64,000 nt of DNA from Arcicella rigui. GTDB taxonomy: Bacteria > Bacteroidota > Bacteroidia > Cytophagales > Spirosomataceae. The stretch covers positions 1 through 64,000 of the forward strand of contig NZ_JAYFUM010000017.1 in NCBI RefSeq assembly GCF_034929435.1, read 5' to 3'. A program made the position numbers and the translations under genes. The notes beneath the pieces were generated by a model that worked only from the letters and a program-made list of their open reading frames with translations, did not search any database and was not told where the DNA came from. Positions 16,399 through 24,855 of this stretch are shown piece after piece. Each line of letters opens with the position of its first letter. The stretch's first letter is position 1.

Positions 16399-16899
16399 AT
16401 GAAAAATTTTATAAACGCATTGTTCGTAATCGCTGTATTAGGAACACAAGCAAATGCTCAAAAAAGCTCTGTCCCATCTGCTGCTTTTTCTGAGAAAGAT
16501 AGAAATTTAATCACAAGTGTTTTAGAGGTAAGAAATAGCTCGGCAAGCTACAAAGACAAGGAGAGAAGTACTCATTTCAAGAGTATGGCTGTTGATACGG
16601 ACTCTACTTATTATGATGTAGAAGTACCAGCTTCATTTCCTGGAGGACAACAAAGATTAAATGAGTTTATTAAACAGAACTTGGTAGTTCCGCAAGATGC
16701 AAAAGGCAAAACCATCGTTGTAAGATTTAAAGTAGAACGTTATGGTGAAGTAAACAGAGTCCATATTATAGATTATTGCTCTAATGTAAATATGGGTGCA
16801 GAAGCTATCAAAGTAGTAAAGAAAATGGGGCCATGGAATCCTGCAAAAATTCAAGGAATTGAAGTTGCTTCCTTCTATGAATTACCTATCAAATTTTAG
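16399..16899 (+). CDS. Secreted protein with a TonB C-terminal-like domain
   Basis: The ATG at 16399 begins a signal peptide (MKNFINALFVIAVLGTQANA, cleavage before QKS). A longer in-frame TTG start upstream would spoil the signal peptide. Of 166 residues, the last 85 resemble the TonB C-terminal fold: FPGGQQRLNEFIKQNL, then VVRFKVERYGEVNRVHI, then AIKVVKKMGPWNPAKIQG. The usual TonB membrane anchor and Pro-rich linker are absent, so it is a free periplasmic domain of the kind common in Bacteroidota. Function unknown. It converges with the next gene, the two stop codons being one base apart. Confidence 0.8.
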   Translation: MKNFINALFVIAVLGTQANAQKSSVPSAAFSEKDRNLITSVLEVRNSSASYKDKERSTHFKSMAVDTDSTYYDVEVPASFPGGQQRLNEFIKQNLVVPQDAKGKTIVVRFKVERYGEVNRVHIIDYCSNVNMGAEAIKVVKKMGPWNPAKIQGIEVASFYELPIKF

Positions 16900-16900
16900 T

Positions 16901-17287
16901 TTATTCTTCTGGCATTCCTCTTTGAAAGTTCACTTCGGTTGCCATTCCCATAGCACTAAATCTTACAGCCATTATCAGCGATGATGATGGCTTTTTTATG
17001 TCCTCACAATGCGTTCCTGCTTCTAAAAAGTAAATGTAATACTCTTGGCTACGGTCGGATAATTGTTGAATGTCGGGCTTTCCAAAGTAATTATCCAAAT
17101 CGTTTGAACTTACTCCTTTGATTTCACTCTTTAATGATTTTAATTTTTCAATCATTTTTGTTCTGTCTCCTTTGCATCCGCCATAATCAGCACGAAATTT
17201 TTCGAGGTCGATACCGTCTAATTTAGGTTGTTTAGTACAAGAAGCACAAGTAATCAATAAGAGTAATATATAAATGGGATGTTTCAT
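16901..17287 (-). CDS. Small lipoprotein of unknown function
   Basis: From the ATG at 17287 the 128-residue product has a lipoprotein signal peptide ending in the lipobox ITCASC, followed by TKQPKLDG. The mature part contains two further Cys residues (GGCKGD and THCEDIKK) that could form a disulfide. No family recognised. It lies convergent with the TonB-like gene, with no shared terminator between them. Confidence 0.75.
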   Translation of the reverse strand: MKHPIYILLLLITCASCTKQPKLDGIDLEKFRADYGGCKGDRTKMIEKLKSLKSEIKGVSSNDLDNYFGKPDIQQLSDRSQEYYIYFLEAGTHCEDIKKPSSSLIMAVRFSAMGMATEVNFQRGMPEE

Positions 17288-17391
17288 GTTGTTGGGAAAT
17301 AAATCCAATAGTTTAAGTTTACAAATTTTAAATTTTACAAGTGACTGATTTTATCATCAATCCAATATCCCGAAATCAGACATCAAAAATC

Positions 17392-18537
17392 TCAAAGTTT
17401 CGATAGTTTTTCTCCTGCTTTTTCTAACGTTTCATCATCTTTTGCAAAGCAAAATCTAAGAATTTTAAAATCGTTTTTTTGATGATAAAATACCGAAACA
17501 GGAATACTCGCTACACCGATTTCCTTCGTAAGCCTAACGGCTAAATCATAGTCGTTTTCGTCTGTAATTTTTTCATAATTCACACACTGAAAAAAACTAC
17601 CTTTGGCTGGTGTAAAGGAAAAACGAGAATTTTGGATACAACTCAAAAACTTATCTCGCTTCTGTTGATAGAACATCGGAATTGAAAGATAGTTTTCGGG
17701 TTCTTTTAAAAAATCAGCTAATGCGTATTGAATCGGCGTAACTGTCGAGAAAGTCAGCCATTGATGTACTTTTCTGAATTCTTCGCTCAGTTGCTTTGGG
17801 GCAAGGCAATAGCCAACTTTCCAACCCGTAACGTGAAAGGTTTTTCCGAAAGAACCACAAATAAAACTTCTTTCTTTTAGTACAGGATTGCGGAGGAGTG
17901 ACCAATGTGAAAGTCCGTCAAAAATGATGTGTTCATACACTTCATCGCCAATCAAAAAGATATTACTGTCTTTTACGATGTCAGCTAAAGTGTTTAAATC
18001 TTCTACGGAAAGTACCGTTCCTGTCGGATTGTGTGGCGTATTTAAGATGATTAACTTCGTTTTTTCGTTAATCTTGGCTTTTACAATGTTCCAGTCAATT
18101 TGATAGCCATTTTCGGGACTGAGTGTAACATAAACAGGAATACCACCATTAAGCGTAATGGCAGGAGCGTAGGAGTCATAACAAGGTTCAAGCAAAATTA
18201 CTTCATCGCCTTGATGAACCACCGCCGTAATGGCCGCATAAAGTGCCTCGGTTGCCCCAGAAACTACGGTAACTTCAGATTCTGGATGATAATTTACTTG
18301 GTATAAATCGCTTACTTTCTGAGCTATCACTTCACGAAGGGCAGGAATACCCGTCATGGGTGCATATTGGTTCATTCCTTTTTGTAAGTAATGATTTACC
18401 AAGGCTGCCAGCTTGGGCGAGCAATCAAAATTGGGAAAACCTTGAGATAAATTCAATGCTTCATATTCTGAAGCCAATTTAGACATTACTGTAAATATCG
18501 TTGTACCTGTATTCGGTTGTTTTGAAATCAAATTCAT
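17392..18537 (-). CDS. PLP-dependent aminotransferase, methionine aminotransferase (YbdL) type
   Basis: The 381-residue fold-type I aminotransferase begins SKQPNTGTTIFTVMSKLA and has the SQGFPNFD loop characteristic of YbdL/kynurenine-type enzymes. The PLP-binding Lys is residue 232 in CGSFGKTFHVTGWK; NTPHNPTG and the cofactor-binding Asp in LIGDEVYEH are also present. The YbdL group transaminates methionine with 2-oxo acids, also acting on aromatic amino acids. It appears monocistronic. Confidence 0.9.
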   Translation of the reverse strand: MNLISKQPNTGTTIFTVMSKLASEYEALNLSQGFPNFDCSPKLAALVNHYLQKGMNQYAPMTGIPALREVIAQKVSDLYQVNYHPESEVTVVSGATEALYAAITAVVHQGDEVILLEPCYDSYAPAITLNGGIPVYVTLSPENGYQIDWNIVKAKINEKTKLIILNTPHNPTGTVLSVEDLNTLADIVKDSNIFLIGDEVYEHIIFDGLSHWSLLRNPVLKERSFICGSFGKTFHVTGWKVGYCLAPKQLSEEFRKVHQWLTFSTVTPIQYALADFLKEPENYLSIPMFYQQKRDKFLSCIQNSRFSFTPAKGSFFQCVNYEKITDENDYDLAVRLTKEIGVASIPVSVFYHQKNDFKILRFCFAKDDETLEKAGEKLSKL

Positions 18538-18639
18538 TTTTTAAATGCTTTCGGTATTTGGCTTTCAGGGTTTATAGTATCTGTTTAAGGTTAGATTTGG
18601 AAGTTATCGCTTGAGGAACTCACTCAATCACAATTATCG

Positions 18640-19773
18640 CTAAAACCAAACCAAACAGCCATTTTCGATGATACCCTTTACTTTTAATTCTTCATCAAAA
18701 ATGACAAGATGTGCTTGATAATCCTTTTTTATTTTACCCAAAGTATGGTCAAGCTCAAGTACTTTTGCTGGATAGGTTGAAGCCATTCGTAGGGCTTCTT
18801 CCAATGGAATTTCTATTTTTTCAACGCAGTTTTTTACGCCCTGCATCATCGTTAGGGCTGAACCTGATAAAGTACCTTTGGTATCGGTATAATGTGTGCC
18901 TGCGTGGATAAATTTGTAATCTCCAGAAACGTCGTCTGTTACAGCATCAGTAATCATAAACAGTCTTTCGCCCATGATTTTTTTAGAAATTTTTACACTC
19001 TTAAAATCAACATGGATGCCGTCGGGAATAATACTTGCCCAAACTTCCGAGTCATAAGTAGCACCCACCAAGCCCGGTTCTCTGCTTTGGAAAGCCGACA
19101 TGGCATTGAATAAATGCGTTACTCTTTTGATTCCTTTGCCGAAAGCAAACTGAGCTTGTGCATAAGTAGCCGAACTGTGACCAGCCGCAATTTTTATATC
19201 GCTTTGCAAAAGTAAGTCTAATTGTGCTTCTGTAAATTCTTCTGGGGCAATGGTCATGTAAGTTGGCAAACCCACACAAGCGTCGATGATGGTTTTTAGC
19301 TCTTCGTCGGTAGGTTTACGGATAAATTCTGCTACGTGAGCTCCACGCTTGGGAAAACTAAAAAATGGGCCTTCGATATGAAGTCCAGCCAAGCCTTTTC
19401 CGCCATTTTTTAAATAACTTTTGGCTACTGTTATCGCTTCTAAAATCGTTGGAAGTGGCGTAGAGGAAAGCGTAATCTGAAAATGTGTTGTTCCAGATTT
19501 ACGAATTTCTAAATGGGTTTTATGAATGGTTTCTTCGCTTATTTTAGAATTAAACAAACTTCCACTTCCGCCATAAATCTGAATATCAATAAAAGCAGGA
19601 GCAATATTGAAACCTTTCAAATCTACAATTTGAATATCAGGGTCAAGATTGGCGAGTTCTTCTACTTCGTCTTCGGCGAAAAATTGACCAATTTTATTTC
19701 CTTTGATTAGCAAAATTGTGTTCTCCAAAATCTGTTCTGAAGTAAATATTTTACAGTTTTTTAGTGCGTACAT
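18640..19773 (-). CDS. nagA: N-acetylglucosamine-6-phosphate deacetylase
   Basis: The 377-residue amidohydrolase-fold enzyme removes acetate from GlcNAc-6-P, feeding amino sugars from cell-wall recycling or chitin to glycolysis. Visible motifs are LHIEGPFFSFPKRGAH (metal-binding Glu and substrate loop), IAAGHSSATYA (metal His), THLFNAMSAF (metal and substrate His) and MITDAVTDD (catalytic Asp). Length is normal. It is followed upstream by repeat-rich DNA and has no operon partner. Confidence 0.95.
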   Translation of the reverse strand: MYALKNCKIFTSEQILENTILLIKGNKIGQFFAEDEVEELANLDPDIQIVDLKGFNIAPAFIDIQIYGGSGSLFNSKISEETIHKTHLEIRKSGTTHFQITLSSTPLPTILEAITVAKSYLKNGGKGLAGLHIEGPFFSFPKRGAHVAEFIRKPTDEELKTIIDACVGLPTYMTIAPEEFTEAQLDLLLQSDIKIAAGHSSATYAQAQFAFGKGIKRVTHLFNAMSAFQSREPGLVGATYDSEVWASIIPDGIHVDFKSVKISKKIMGERLFMITDAVTDDVSGDYKFIHAGTHYTDTKGTLSGSALTMMQGVKNCVEKIEIPLEEALRMASTYPAKVLELDHTLGKIKKDYQAHLVIFDEELKVKGIIENGCLVWF

Positions 19774-19784
19774 AATGATATAAT

Positions 19785-19938
19785 TAAGTAGTGATTAGTA
19801 ATTAGAGATTGGTGATTAGTATTTCAATTCTCTAATTATCAGATATTTACTAAAAATATAAAACGTCAATTAAATCGTATTATTCATTACTTATAAGTAC
19901 TGAATTTTTAGCTCAAAGCTGATAGCTCAAAGCCAACA
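19785..19938. repeat. Repeat-rich gap between nagA and the next gene
   Basis: 19788-19830 is built of GTGATTAGTAATTAGAGATTGGTGATTAG-like words. 19905-19935 is an AGCTCAAAGCTGATAGCTCAAAGCC tract of the same family as 11201-11336. No gene or clear promoter is seen. Confidence 0.55.
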
Positions 19939-19942
19939 TCAC

Positions 19943-20794
19943 TCAAATACTTACCACTTCAAGGGCAATTTTCCATACTCCTTTTGCCTCTTGTCGCCAA
20001 ATTCTTAGATATGTTCCCGTTTTGTTGCCTGAAATTGTGCCATAAACACAAACTAAATCGCCAGCATTAGAAGTAATCGTTTTGAAACCTGTGTAAACTA
20101 AGTTTTTGTCAAACGTTTTTTTCAAGAAAGTATTGGCTGCTTCTTTGCCAACAATTGGCTTTTGGTCGTTTCGATAAATTCTTACATTTTGAGCCAAATG
20201 TGGCTCGAATGGATTTGGCGAGTTTTTAGCATTTTTCCAATAAAAATGGTCGTTCATAAAAACAAAACGTTCAGCGAAGGTAGCGTTATTTTTTAATTCA
20301 GAAGGTTTGTAAATCGGATAATTCTTCAAAAGAAAACTTTTATCATTTATTAACTCTTTATGACTTACGCCAATGTCTGCGGCGACTTTCCAAGTACTAT
20401 CACTTTGTATTTTCCAAACAGTAATGAAACTGCCAAACCCAATGGCTTTTTCTTTTGCATTTTTCGGATGTATTTGCCAATCGCCCGTAGTAAAACCTAA
20501 ATCTCCATCATGGGCAATTTCTGCTACATAAGGTTGCCAAGTAATTACTTCTTTTAGCTCAAGTTTTTCCCATTTTTCAATGCCGTTGGCGGGCATATTT
20601 TTATCAAAAACAACCGCATCTTTTCCCAAAAAAGTAAGAAAAGCTTTCTTCGTACCTTGGTCAATTGAACTTTGAGCAAAGGCTTTTTCGGTTTCAAGCA
20701 TTTTTTGTAAAGCTTGCGTTTGCGTAATGCTTTGGGCAAAAGTATTGAATGGAATTATACAAATTACTGACAATACAATTCTCTTAAAATTCAT
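19943..20794 (-). CDS. Secreted SnoaL/DUF4440-like protein (NTF2 fold)
   Basis: The 283-residue product has a signal peptide (cleavage after IIPFNTFAQ) and two repeated NTF2-like halves: one around EKAFAQSSIDQGTKKAFL ... GDLGFTTGDWQIHP ... TWKVAADIGV, the second around ANTFLKKTFDKN ... GDLVCVYGTISGN ... WKIALEVVS. This matches DUF4440/SnoaL-like proteins, which bind small ligands or act as simple catalysts. Substrate unknown. Located in the periplasm by its signal. Confidence 0.75.
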   Translation of the reverse strand: MNFKRIVLSVICIIPFNTFAQSITQTQALQKMLETEKAFAQSSIDQGTKKAFLTFLGKDAVVFDKNMPANGIEKWEKLELKEVITWQPYVAEIAHDGDLGFTTGDWQIHPKNAKEKAIGFGSFITVWKIQSDSTWKVAADIGVSHKELINDKSFLLKNYPIYKPSELKNNATFAERFVFMNDHFYWKNAKNSPNPFEPHLAQNVRIYRNDQKPIVGKEAANTFLKKTFDKNLVYTGFKTITSNAGDLVCVYGTISGNKTGTYLRIWRQEAKGVWKIALEVVSI

Positions 20795-20930
20795 ATTTCA
20801 TCGGTTTAAAAATTGAATAAAATTTAAACGCCATTACTTTCTGGCTATTGTTAGGTTTTAAATTCCTGTGGCGAATTAAAGGTTATAGATGTTTTTATAA
20901 AATTACACCATAAACGAAGGCTTTGTTTAT

Positions 20931-20938
20931 TATCTTTG
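20931..20938 (+). promoter_or_regulatory. -7 promoter element
   Basis: TATCTTTG matches TAnnTTTG and lies 31 bases before the ATG of the next gene. No clear -33 box. Confidence 0.5.
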
Positions 20939-20969
20939 GGAAAAATTGACAAATCAAAATTCAAAATTT

Positions 20970-21407
20970 ATGTACGAAATATTTCAACTCATTCATAAGA
21001 CTCTTTTCTTCGTAGTGATGATTTTAGGGCTTATCGTAATTGTCCGTGCGGTAATGGGCTTAAACTCAAAAAGTGATTTCACAGAAACAGACCGCAAATT
21101 TGGTCTATTTTTCCTTATCTCAAACCATACTCAATTATTGATTGGTTTGGTTTTGTACTTATTTTTAAGTCCTTTTGGCTTAAAAGCTTTTACAGATTTT
21201 GGTTCAGAAGTAATGAAAATTGCAGAGTATCGTAAAATTGCTGTTGAACATATTTCAACAAATATTATCGCTATTGTGTTGATTACGATTGGATATTCTA
21301 AAAACAAGCGTGCTACTGATTCATTGGTTCGCCACAAAAACGCTTTACTTTTCTTTGGTTTAGGTTTGGTTTTATTATTAAGCCGTATTCCTTGGGATAA
21401 ATTGTAG
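20970..21407 (+). CDS. Four-helix membrane protein, annotated cytochrome-B-like in relatives
   Basis: From the ATG at 20970 the 145-residue product has four hydrophobic segments (about residues 8-26, 45-62, 85-103, 118-137). His residues in LIHKTLFF, ISNHTQLL, VEHISTNI and VRHKNALL fall at or near membrane segments, which could ligate haem. That resemblance underlies the loose cytochrome-B naming, but no formal signature is seen. A TTG eight codons upstream is a less likely start. It is monocistronic with its own promoter element. Confidence 0.7.
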   Translation: MYEIFQLIHKTLFFVVMILGLIVIVRAVMGLNSKSDFTETDRKFGLFFLISNHTQLLIGLVLYLFLSPFGLKAFTDFGSEVMKIAEYRKIAVEHISTNIIAIVLITIGYSKNKRATDSLVRHKNALLFFGLGLVLLLSRIPWDKL

Positions 21408-21412
21408 TTTTT

Positions 21413-21576
21413 ATCTTGGCTGTCGGCTTTCGGTAATCAGATTTCAGACTTCGGCTGTCGGTAATCAGATATTATACTTTAATTAAAATAAGTCTGAATC
21501 CTACAATAGCTTTGTAAGCAAAAATAAATCCGACATCTGAAATCCGATTTCCGAAATCTTACGACTGACATCCGAA
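21413..21576. repeat. Inverted repeat of GGATTTCAGATTTCGG-type words
   Basis: The left half (GGCTGTCGGCTTTCGG ... CAGATTTCAGACTTCGG, 21418-21467) is roughly complementary to the right half (GACATCTGAAATCCGATTTCCG ... CATCCGAAATC, 21529-21576). Words of 8-10 bases recur on both sides. Related tracts: 13470-13500, 36420-36478, 48275-48315 and 61616-61683. Confidence 0.65.
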
Positions 21577-21597
21577 ATCTTCCAAAGATTTTTTATG

Positions 21598-21637
21598 AAA
21601 AAACGCAGACTTTTCAAAAAGTCTGCGTTTTTTTGTG
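21598..21637 (+). terminator. Terminator
   Basis: AAACGCAGACTTTT pairs with AAAAGTCTGCGTTT, with A-rich lead and T-rich tail, so it can work on both strands. It ends the membrane-protein transcript. The 21638-21789 stretch after it shows no clear element. Confidence 0.85.
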
Positions 21638-21789
21638 GTTTATCTAAATACTATTACCGTTCAATAGATTTTCCAAAGAAAATATACAAAAAAATAATAA
21701 AATTGTTATATTGTTCTGTAATTTTAGCCTCGTACACAATTATCGTGTTTACAAAGCAGTTTGTTATCTATTGACTAAATTTATAAGTA

Positions 21790-22299
21790 ATGAAGAAATG
21801 TATTTTTTTAGACCGAGATGGCGTGTTGAATATTGACCGAGTGGATTATGTGTATCGCCTTGAAGATTTAATAATTCCAGATGGTGCGATTGAGGCGTTG
21901 AAAAGATTCAAAGAAGCAGGATATTTATTAATAGTAATTACAAATCAGTCGGGTATTGCAAAAGGAATTTATACTCGTGAAGATGTGTGGAAATGCCATA
22001 ATTATTTCCAAGAGCAATGTGGCTATTTGTTAGATGATATTTACTTTAGCCCACATCATGAAAAATTTAATTCAGCGTCATTGACTCGTAAACCTGATTC
22101 ATTGATGATTGAAAAGGCAATTGCCAAATATAAAATAGACCGTGATGCTTCATGGATGATTGGTGATGCCCACCGTGATATTAAAGCTGGGAAAAAAGCA
22201 GGTGTAAAAACGATTCATTTAACCGAAAAACCAGAAGAATCACTTTCAGAATTAACCACCAGTAATTTGCTAAAAGCAAGTGAACTGGTTTTACAATAA
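21790..22299 (+). CDS. HAD-IIIA family phosphatase (GmhB / histidinol-phosphatase-like)
   Basis: The 169-residue HAD phosphatase has all four motifs: FLDRDGVLN (nucleophile Asp8 and acid Asp10), VITNQSGIA, the Lys in TRKPDSLM and GDAHRDIKAG. Relatives remove the 7-phosphate from heptose bisphosphate (GmhB) or phosphate from histidinol phosphate. The zinc loop of canonical GmhB (CxH...CxC before RKP) is missing: SPHHEKFNSASLTRKP has no Cys. The substrate therefore cannot be assigned, and no LPS or his gene is adjacent. Confidence 0.88.
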   Translation: MKKCIFLDRDGVLNIDRVDYVYRLEDLIIPDGAIEALKRFKEAGYLLIVITNQSGIAKGIYTREDVWKCHNYFQEQCGYLLDDIYFSPHHEKFNSASLTRKPDSLMIEKAIAKYKIDRDASWMIGDAHRDIKAGKKAGVKTIHLTEKPEESLSELTTSNLLKASELVLQ

Positions 22300-22300
22300 A

Positions 22301-22336
22301 AAAAGTCCCTATACTTATTCAGCATAGGGACTTTCT
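22301..22336. terminator. Bidirectional terminator
   Basis: AAAGTCCCTAT pairs with ATAGGGACTTT, with A and T runs outside. It sits between the convergent HAD and RNase R genes. Confidence 0.88.
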
Positions 22337-22338
22337 TT

Positions 22339-24723
22339 TTATCTTCTCTTTTTTCTATCTCTACTTTCAGAACTTTTCGGCGACGAACGTCTGTCTCCTC
22401 TTGGTGCTGATTTAGGATTTTTAGATTTATGCCTTGAATCGCCCCGATGTGAAGGTTTTTTCTTTTTGCCTTCACTTCCGCCGTTGCCAACTAAAATCAA
22501 ATCCATACTTCTTCTGCCCAAATTACATTCTTTTACTTTTACTTGTAATTTATCGCCAAAAGTAAATACTCGTCCATTTCTTTGTCCAACGATTCTGTAA
22601 TTATCTCGGTCGAAATCATAGAAATCATCTTTCAAATCATTCATTCTGATTAAACCTTCGGAAGCCGTTTCGGTAATTTCTACAAAAATTCCGAATTCAG
22701 TAACGCCCGAAATAATTCCTTCCCAAACTTTGCCTTCTTCCATCAAGCTCATGTACTCTACTTGCTTGTATTTGATAGAGGCACGTTCGGCTTCGGCTGC
22801 CATTTTTTCCATTTCAGAACTGTGCTTACATTTGGCTTCCCAAACGGCACGTTCCAAAGGCTGTCCGCCATCTAAATAATGTTGAAGCATTCTGTGTGCC
22901 ATCATATCTGGATAGCGACGAATCGGGCTGGTAAAATGCGAGTAAAACGGAAATGCCAAACCAAAGTGACCGATTGGGTCGGTGCTGTACTTGGCTTTCG
23001 ACATTGTTCTTACTGCCAAATTTTCCAAAATATTTTGCTCTGGTTTTCCTTCTACATCGTGCATCAAAGCATTGAACGAAGTACTAATCTGCGAAACTTC
23101 CGTTTGTACATTATAACCAAAACGCTTGGCGAAAGTAGAGAAATTCCTCAGTTTTTCGGGGTCTGGTGCGTCGTGAGTACGATACACCATCGTATTTCTT
23201 GGTTCGGTTTTGCGTAAATTGAAAACATATTCTGCTACTTTTTTATTGGCAAGTAGCATAAATTCTTCAATCAGTTTATGCGAATCTTTTCTGATTTTCT
23301 GATAAATCCCAAGCGGTTTTCCGTTTTCATCTAAATTGAATTTTACTTCAACGGTTTCAAAATTTACCGCACCTTTAGCAAAACGTTCGTCACGAAGTTT
23401 GTGAGCTAATTGGTTCAAGGTTAAAAGTTCTTTCGAGAAACTCGGCAATACTGTTACTTCGTCCGATTTCTTTTTACGTCCTTTTTTCTTGGGTTCTTCT
23501 GCTACAATTTCAGTTTCTTTTACTTCTTCTGAAATCACATTGATTCCTTCACCATCCAATACTTCTTGAGCTTCTTCATAAGTAAACCTTCTGTCTGAAT
23601 GAATAACGGTTCTGCCAAACCATTCGCCCACAACTTTTGCATCTGGAGTAATTTCAAAAACGGCCGAAAATGTCAATTTATCTTCATTCGGGCGAAGCGA
23701 ACATAAGCCATTCGATAATTTTTCAGGCAACATCGGTACTACTCTGTCCACCAAATACACCGAAGTAGCTCTTTTAAAAGCTTCGGCTTCTAAATTACTT
23801 TCTGGCAAAACATAATGCGTAACATCGGCAATGTGTACACCGATTTCGTAATTACCATTTTCTAAGAAAGTAAAACTAAGAGCATCGTCGAAATCTTTTG
23901 CATCGACTGGGTCAATCGTAAAGGTCGTCGTTTCTCTGAAATCACGACGTTTTTTGATTTCTGCGGCAGGAATTTTTACAGGAATGGCTTCAGCTTCGTC
24001 TTCGATAGCTTTCGGGAAAGTAATAGGCAAACCAAATTCAGCTAAAATAGCGTGCATTTCGGTATTGTTTTCTCCTGCTTTTCCGAGTACTTCTATTACC
24101 TGACCTTCCATTTTACGCTCCTTTTCAGCCCAAGTCATCACTTTTACGATTACTTTATCGCCATTCTGAGCTTCACCGACATCATATTTTGAAACAAAAA
24201 TGTCTTGATAAATCTTTTTGGCATCGGGCGTTACAAAAGCGTAGTTCGGTAAAATCTCGATTGTACCTACAATTTCTTTTCTACCTCTTTCTACAATTTC
24301 TACTACTTCGCCTTCGGCTCTGGTAGTACCTTTTTTGTTTTTTGGAAAAACCAATACTTTCACGGTATCGCCATCGACAGCACCGTTGAGTTCACGAGTA
24401 TTTATCCAAACGTCATCTTCACGGTTTTCAACTACCACAAAGGCAAATCGAGCATTTACATGATCTACTTTACCGACTACGAATTCCGTTACGGTATCAA
24501 TGATATAACTTCCGTTTTGTTGGCGAATGAGTTTTTTGTTTTTTTGAAGTTCTTCAAGGAGTTCTCCGTACAAAGTTTTAGTGCTACGGTCACGAATGGC
24601 AAAAGCTTTATGAACTTGGTTGAGCGACCAAGCTGTATCTTCATTTAGGCGAAAGAACTCAAGAATTTCTTCTTTGATTCTGTCACGAAAAGTTTGTTCT
24701 TTTGATTGTTTTGGTTTAATCAT
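22339..24723 (-). CDS. rnr: Ribonuclease R
   Basis: The 794-residue 3'-5' exoribonuclease degrades structured RNA and takes part in rRNA and mRNA quality control. An N-terminal helix-turn-helix-like region (1-60) and cold-shock domains are followed by the RNB catalytic domain from about residue 250 (TFTIDPVDAKDFDDALSF with the metal-binding Asp cluster), then an S1 domain (VWEGIISGVTEFGIFVEI, about 650-735). It ends in a Lys/Arg/Ser-rich tail. A Lys-rich insert (EEPKKKGRKKKSDE, about residues 405-418) interrupts the RNB domain. Start is the ATG at 24723, 23 bases after a TATATTTG element. Confidence 0.95.
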   Translation of the reverse strand: MIKPKQSKEQTFRDRIKEEILEFFRLNEDTAWSLNQVHKAFAIRDRSTKTLYGELLEELQKNKKLIRQQNGSYIIDTVTEFVVGKVDHVNARFAFVVVENREDDVWINTRELNGAVDGDTVKVLVFPKNKKGTTRAEGEVVEIVERGRKEIVGTIEILPNYAFVTPDAKKIYQDIFVSKYDVGEAQNGDKVIVKVMTWAEKERKMEGQVIEVLGKAGENNTEMHAILAEFGLPITFPKAIEDEAEAIPVKIPAAEIKKRRDFRETTTFTIDPVDAKDFDDALSFTFLENGNYEIGVHIADVTHYVLPESNLEAEAFKRATSVYLVDRVVPMLPEKLSNGLCSLRPNEDKLTFSAVFEITPDAKVVGEWFGRTVIHSDRRFTYEEAQEVLDGEGINVISEEVKETEIVAEEPKKKGRKKKSDEVTVLPSFSKELLTLNQLAHKLRDERFAKGAVNFETVEVKFNLDENGKPLGIYQKIRKDSHKLIEEFMLLANKKVAEYVFNLRKTEPRNTMVYRTHDAPDPEKLRNFSTFAKRFGYNVQTEVSQISTSFNALMHDVEGKPEQNILENLAVRTMSKAKYSTDPIGHFGLAFPFYSHFTSPIRRYPDMMAHRMLQHYLDGGQPLERAVWEAKCKHSSEMEKMAAEAERASIKYKQVEYMSLMEEGKVWEGIISGVTEFGIFVEITETASEGLIRMNDLKDDFYDFDRDNYRIVGQRNGRVFTFGDKLQVKVKECNLGRRSMDLILVGNGGSEGKKKKPSHRGDSRHKSKNPKSAPRGDRRSSPKSSESRDRKKRR

Positions 24724-24745
24724 TTAGGAATTAATATGTTTTTCT

Positions 24746-24753
24746 CAAATATA
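24746..24753 (-). promoter_or_regulatory. -7 promoter element of rnr
   Basis: The minus strand reads TATATTTG, a TAnnTTTG match, 23 bases before the rnr ATG. No clear -33 box. Confidence 0.5.
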
Positions 24754-24779
24754 CGGAAAAACACTCCGATTTCTTCACT

Positions 24780-24835
24780 ATTTAGTGAATGAGTGATTTG
24801 GCGAATGAGTGTAATGAATTAGCGATTAACAATTT
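24780..24835. repeat. Degenerate repeat of GTGAATGAGTGATTTGG words
   Basis: Reiterated GAATGAGTG/ATTAGCGATT words in the gap between the rnr promoter and the transglutaminase gene end; similar to 61555-61600. Confidence 0.4.
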
Positions 24836-24855
24836 AATGCTAATGGTCACTATGG

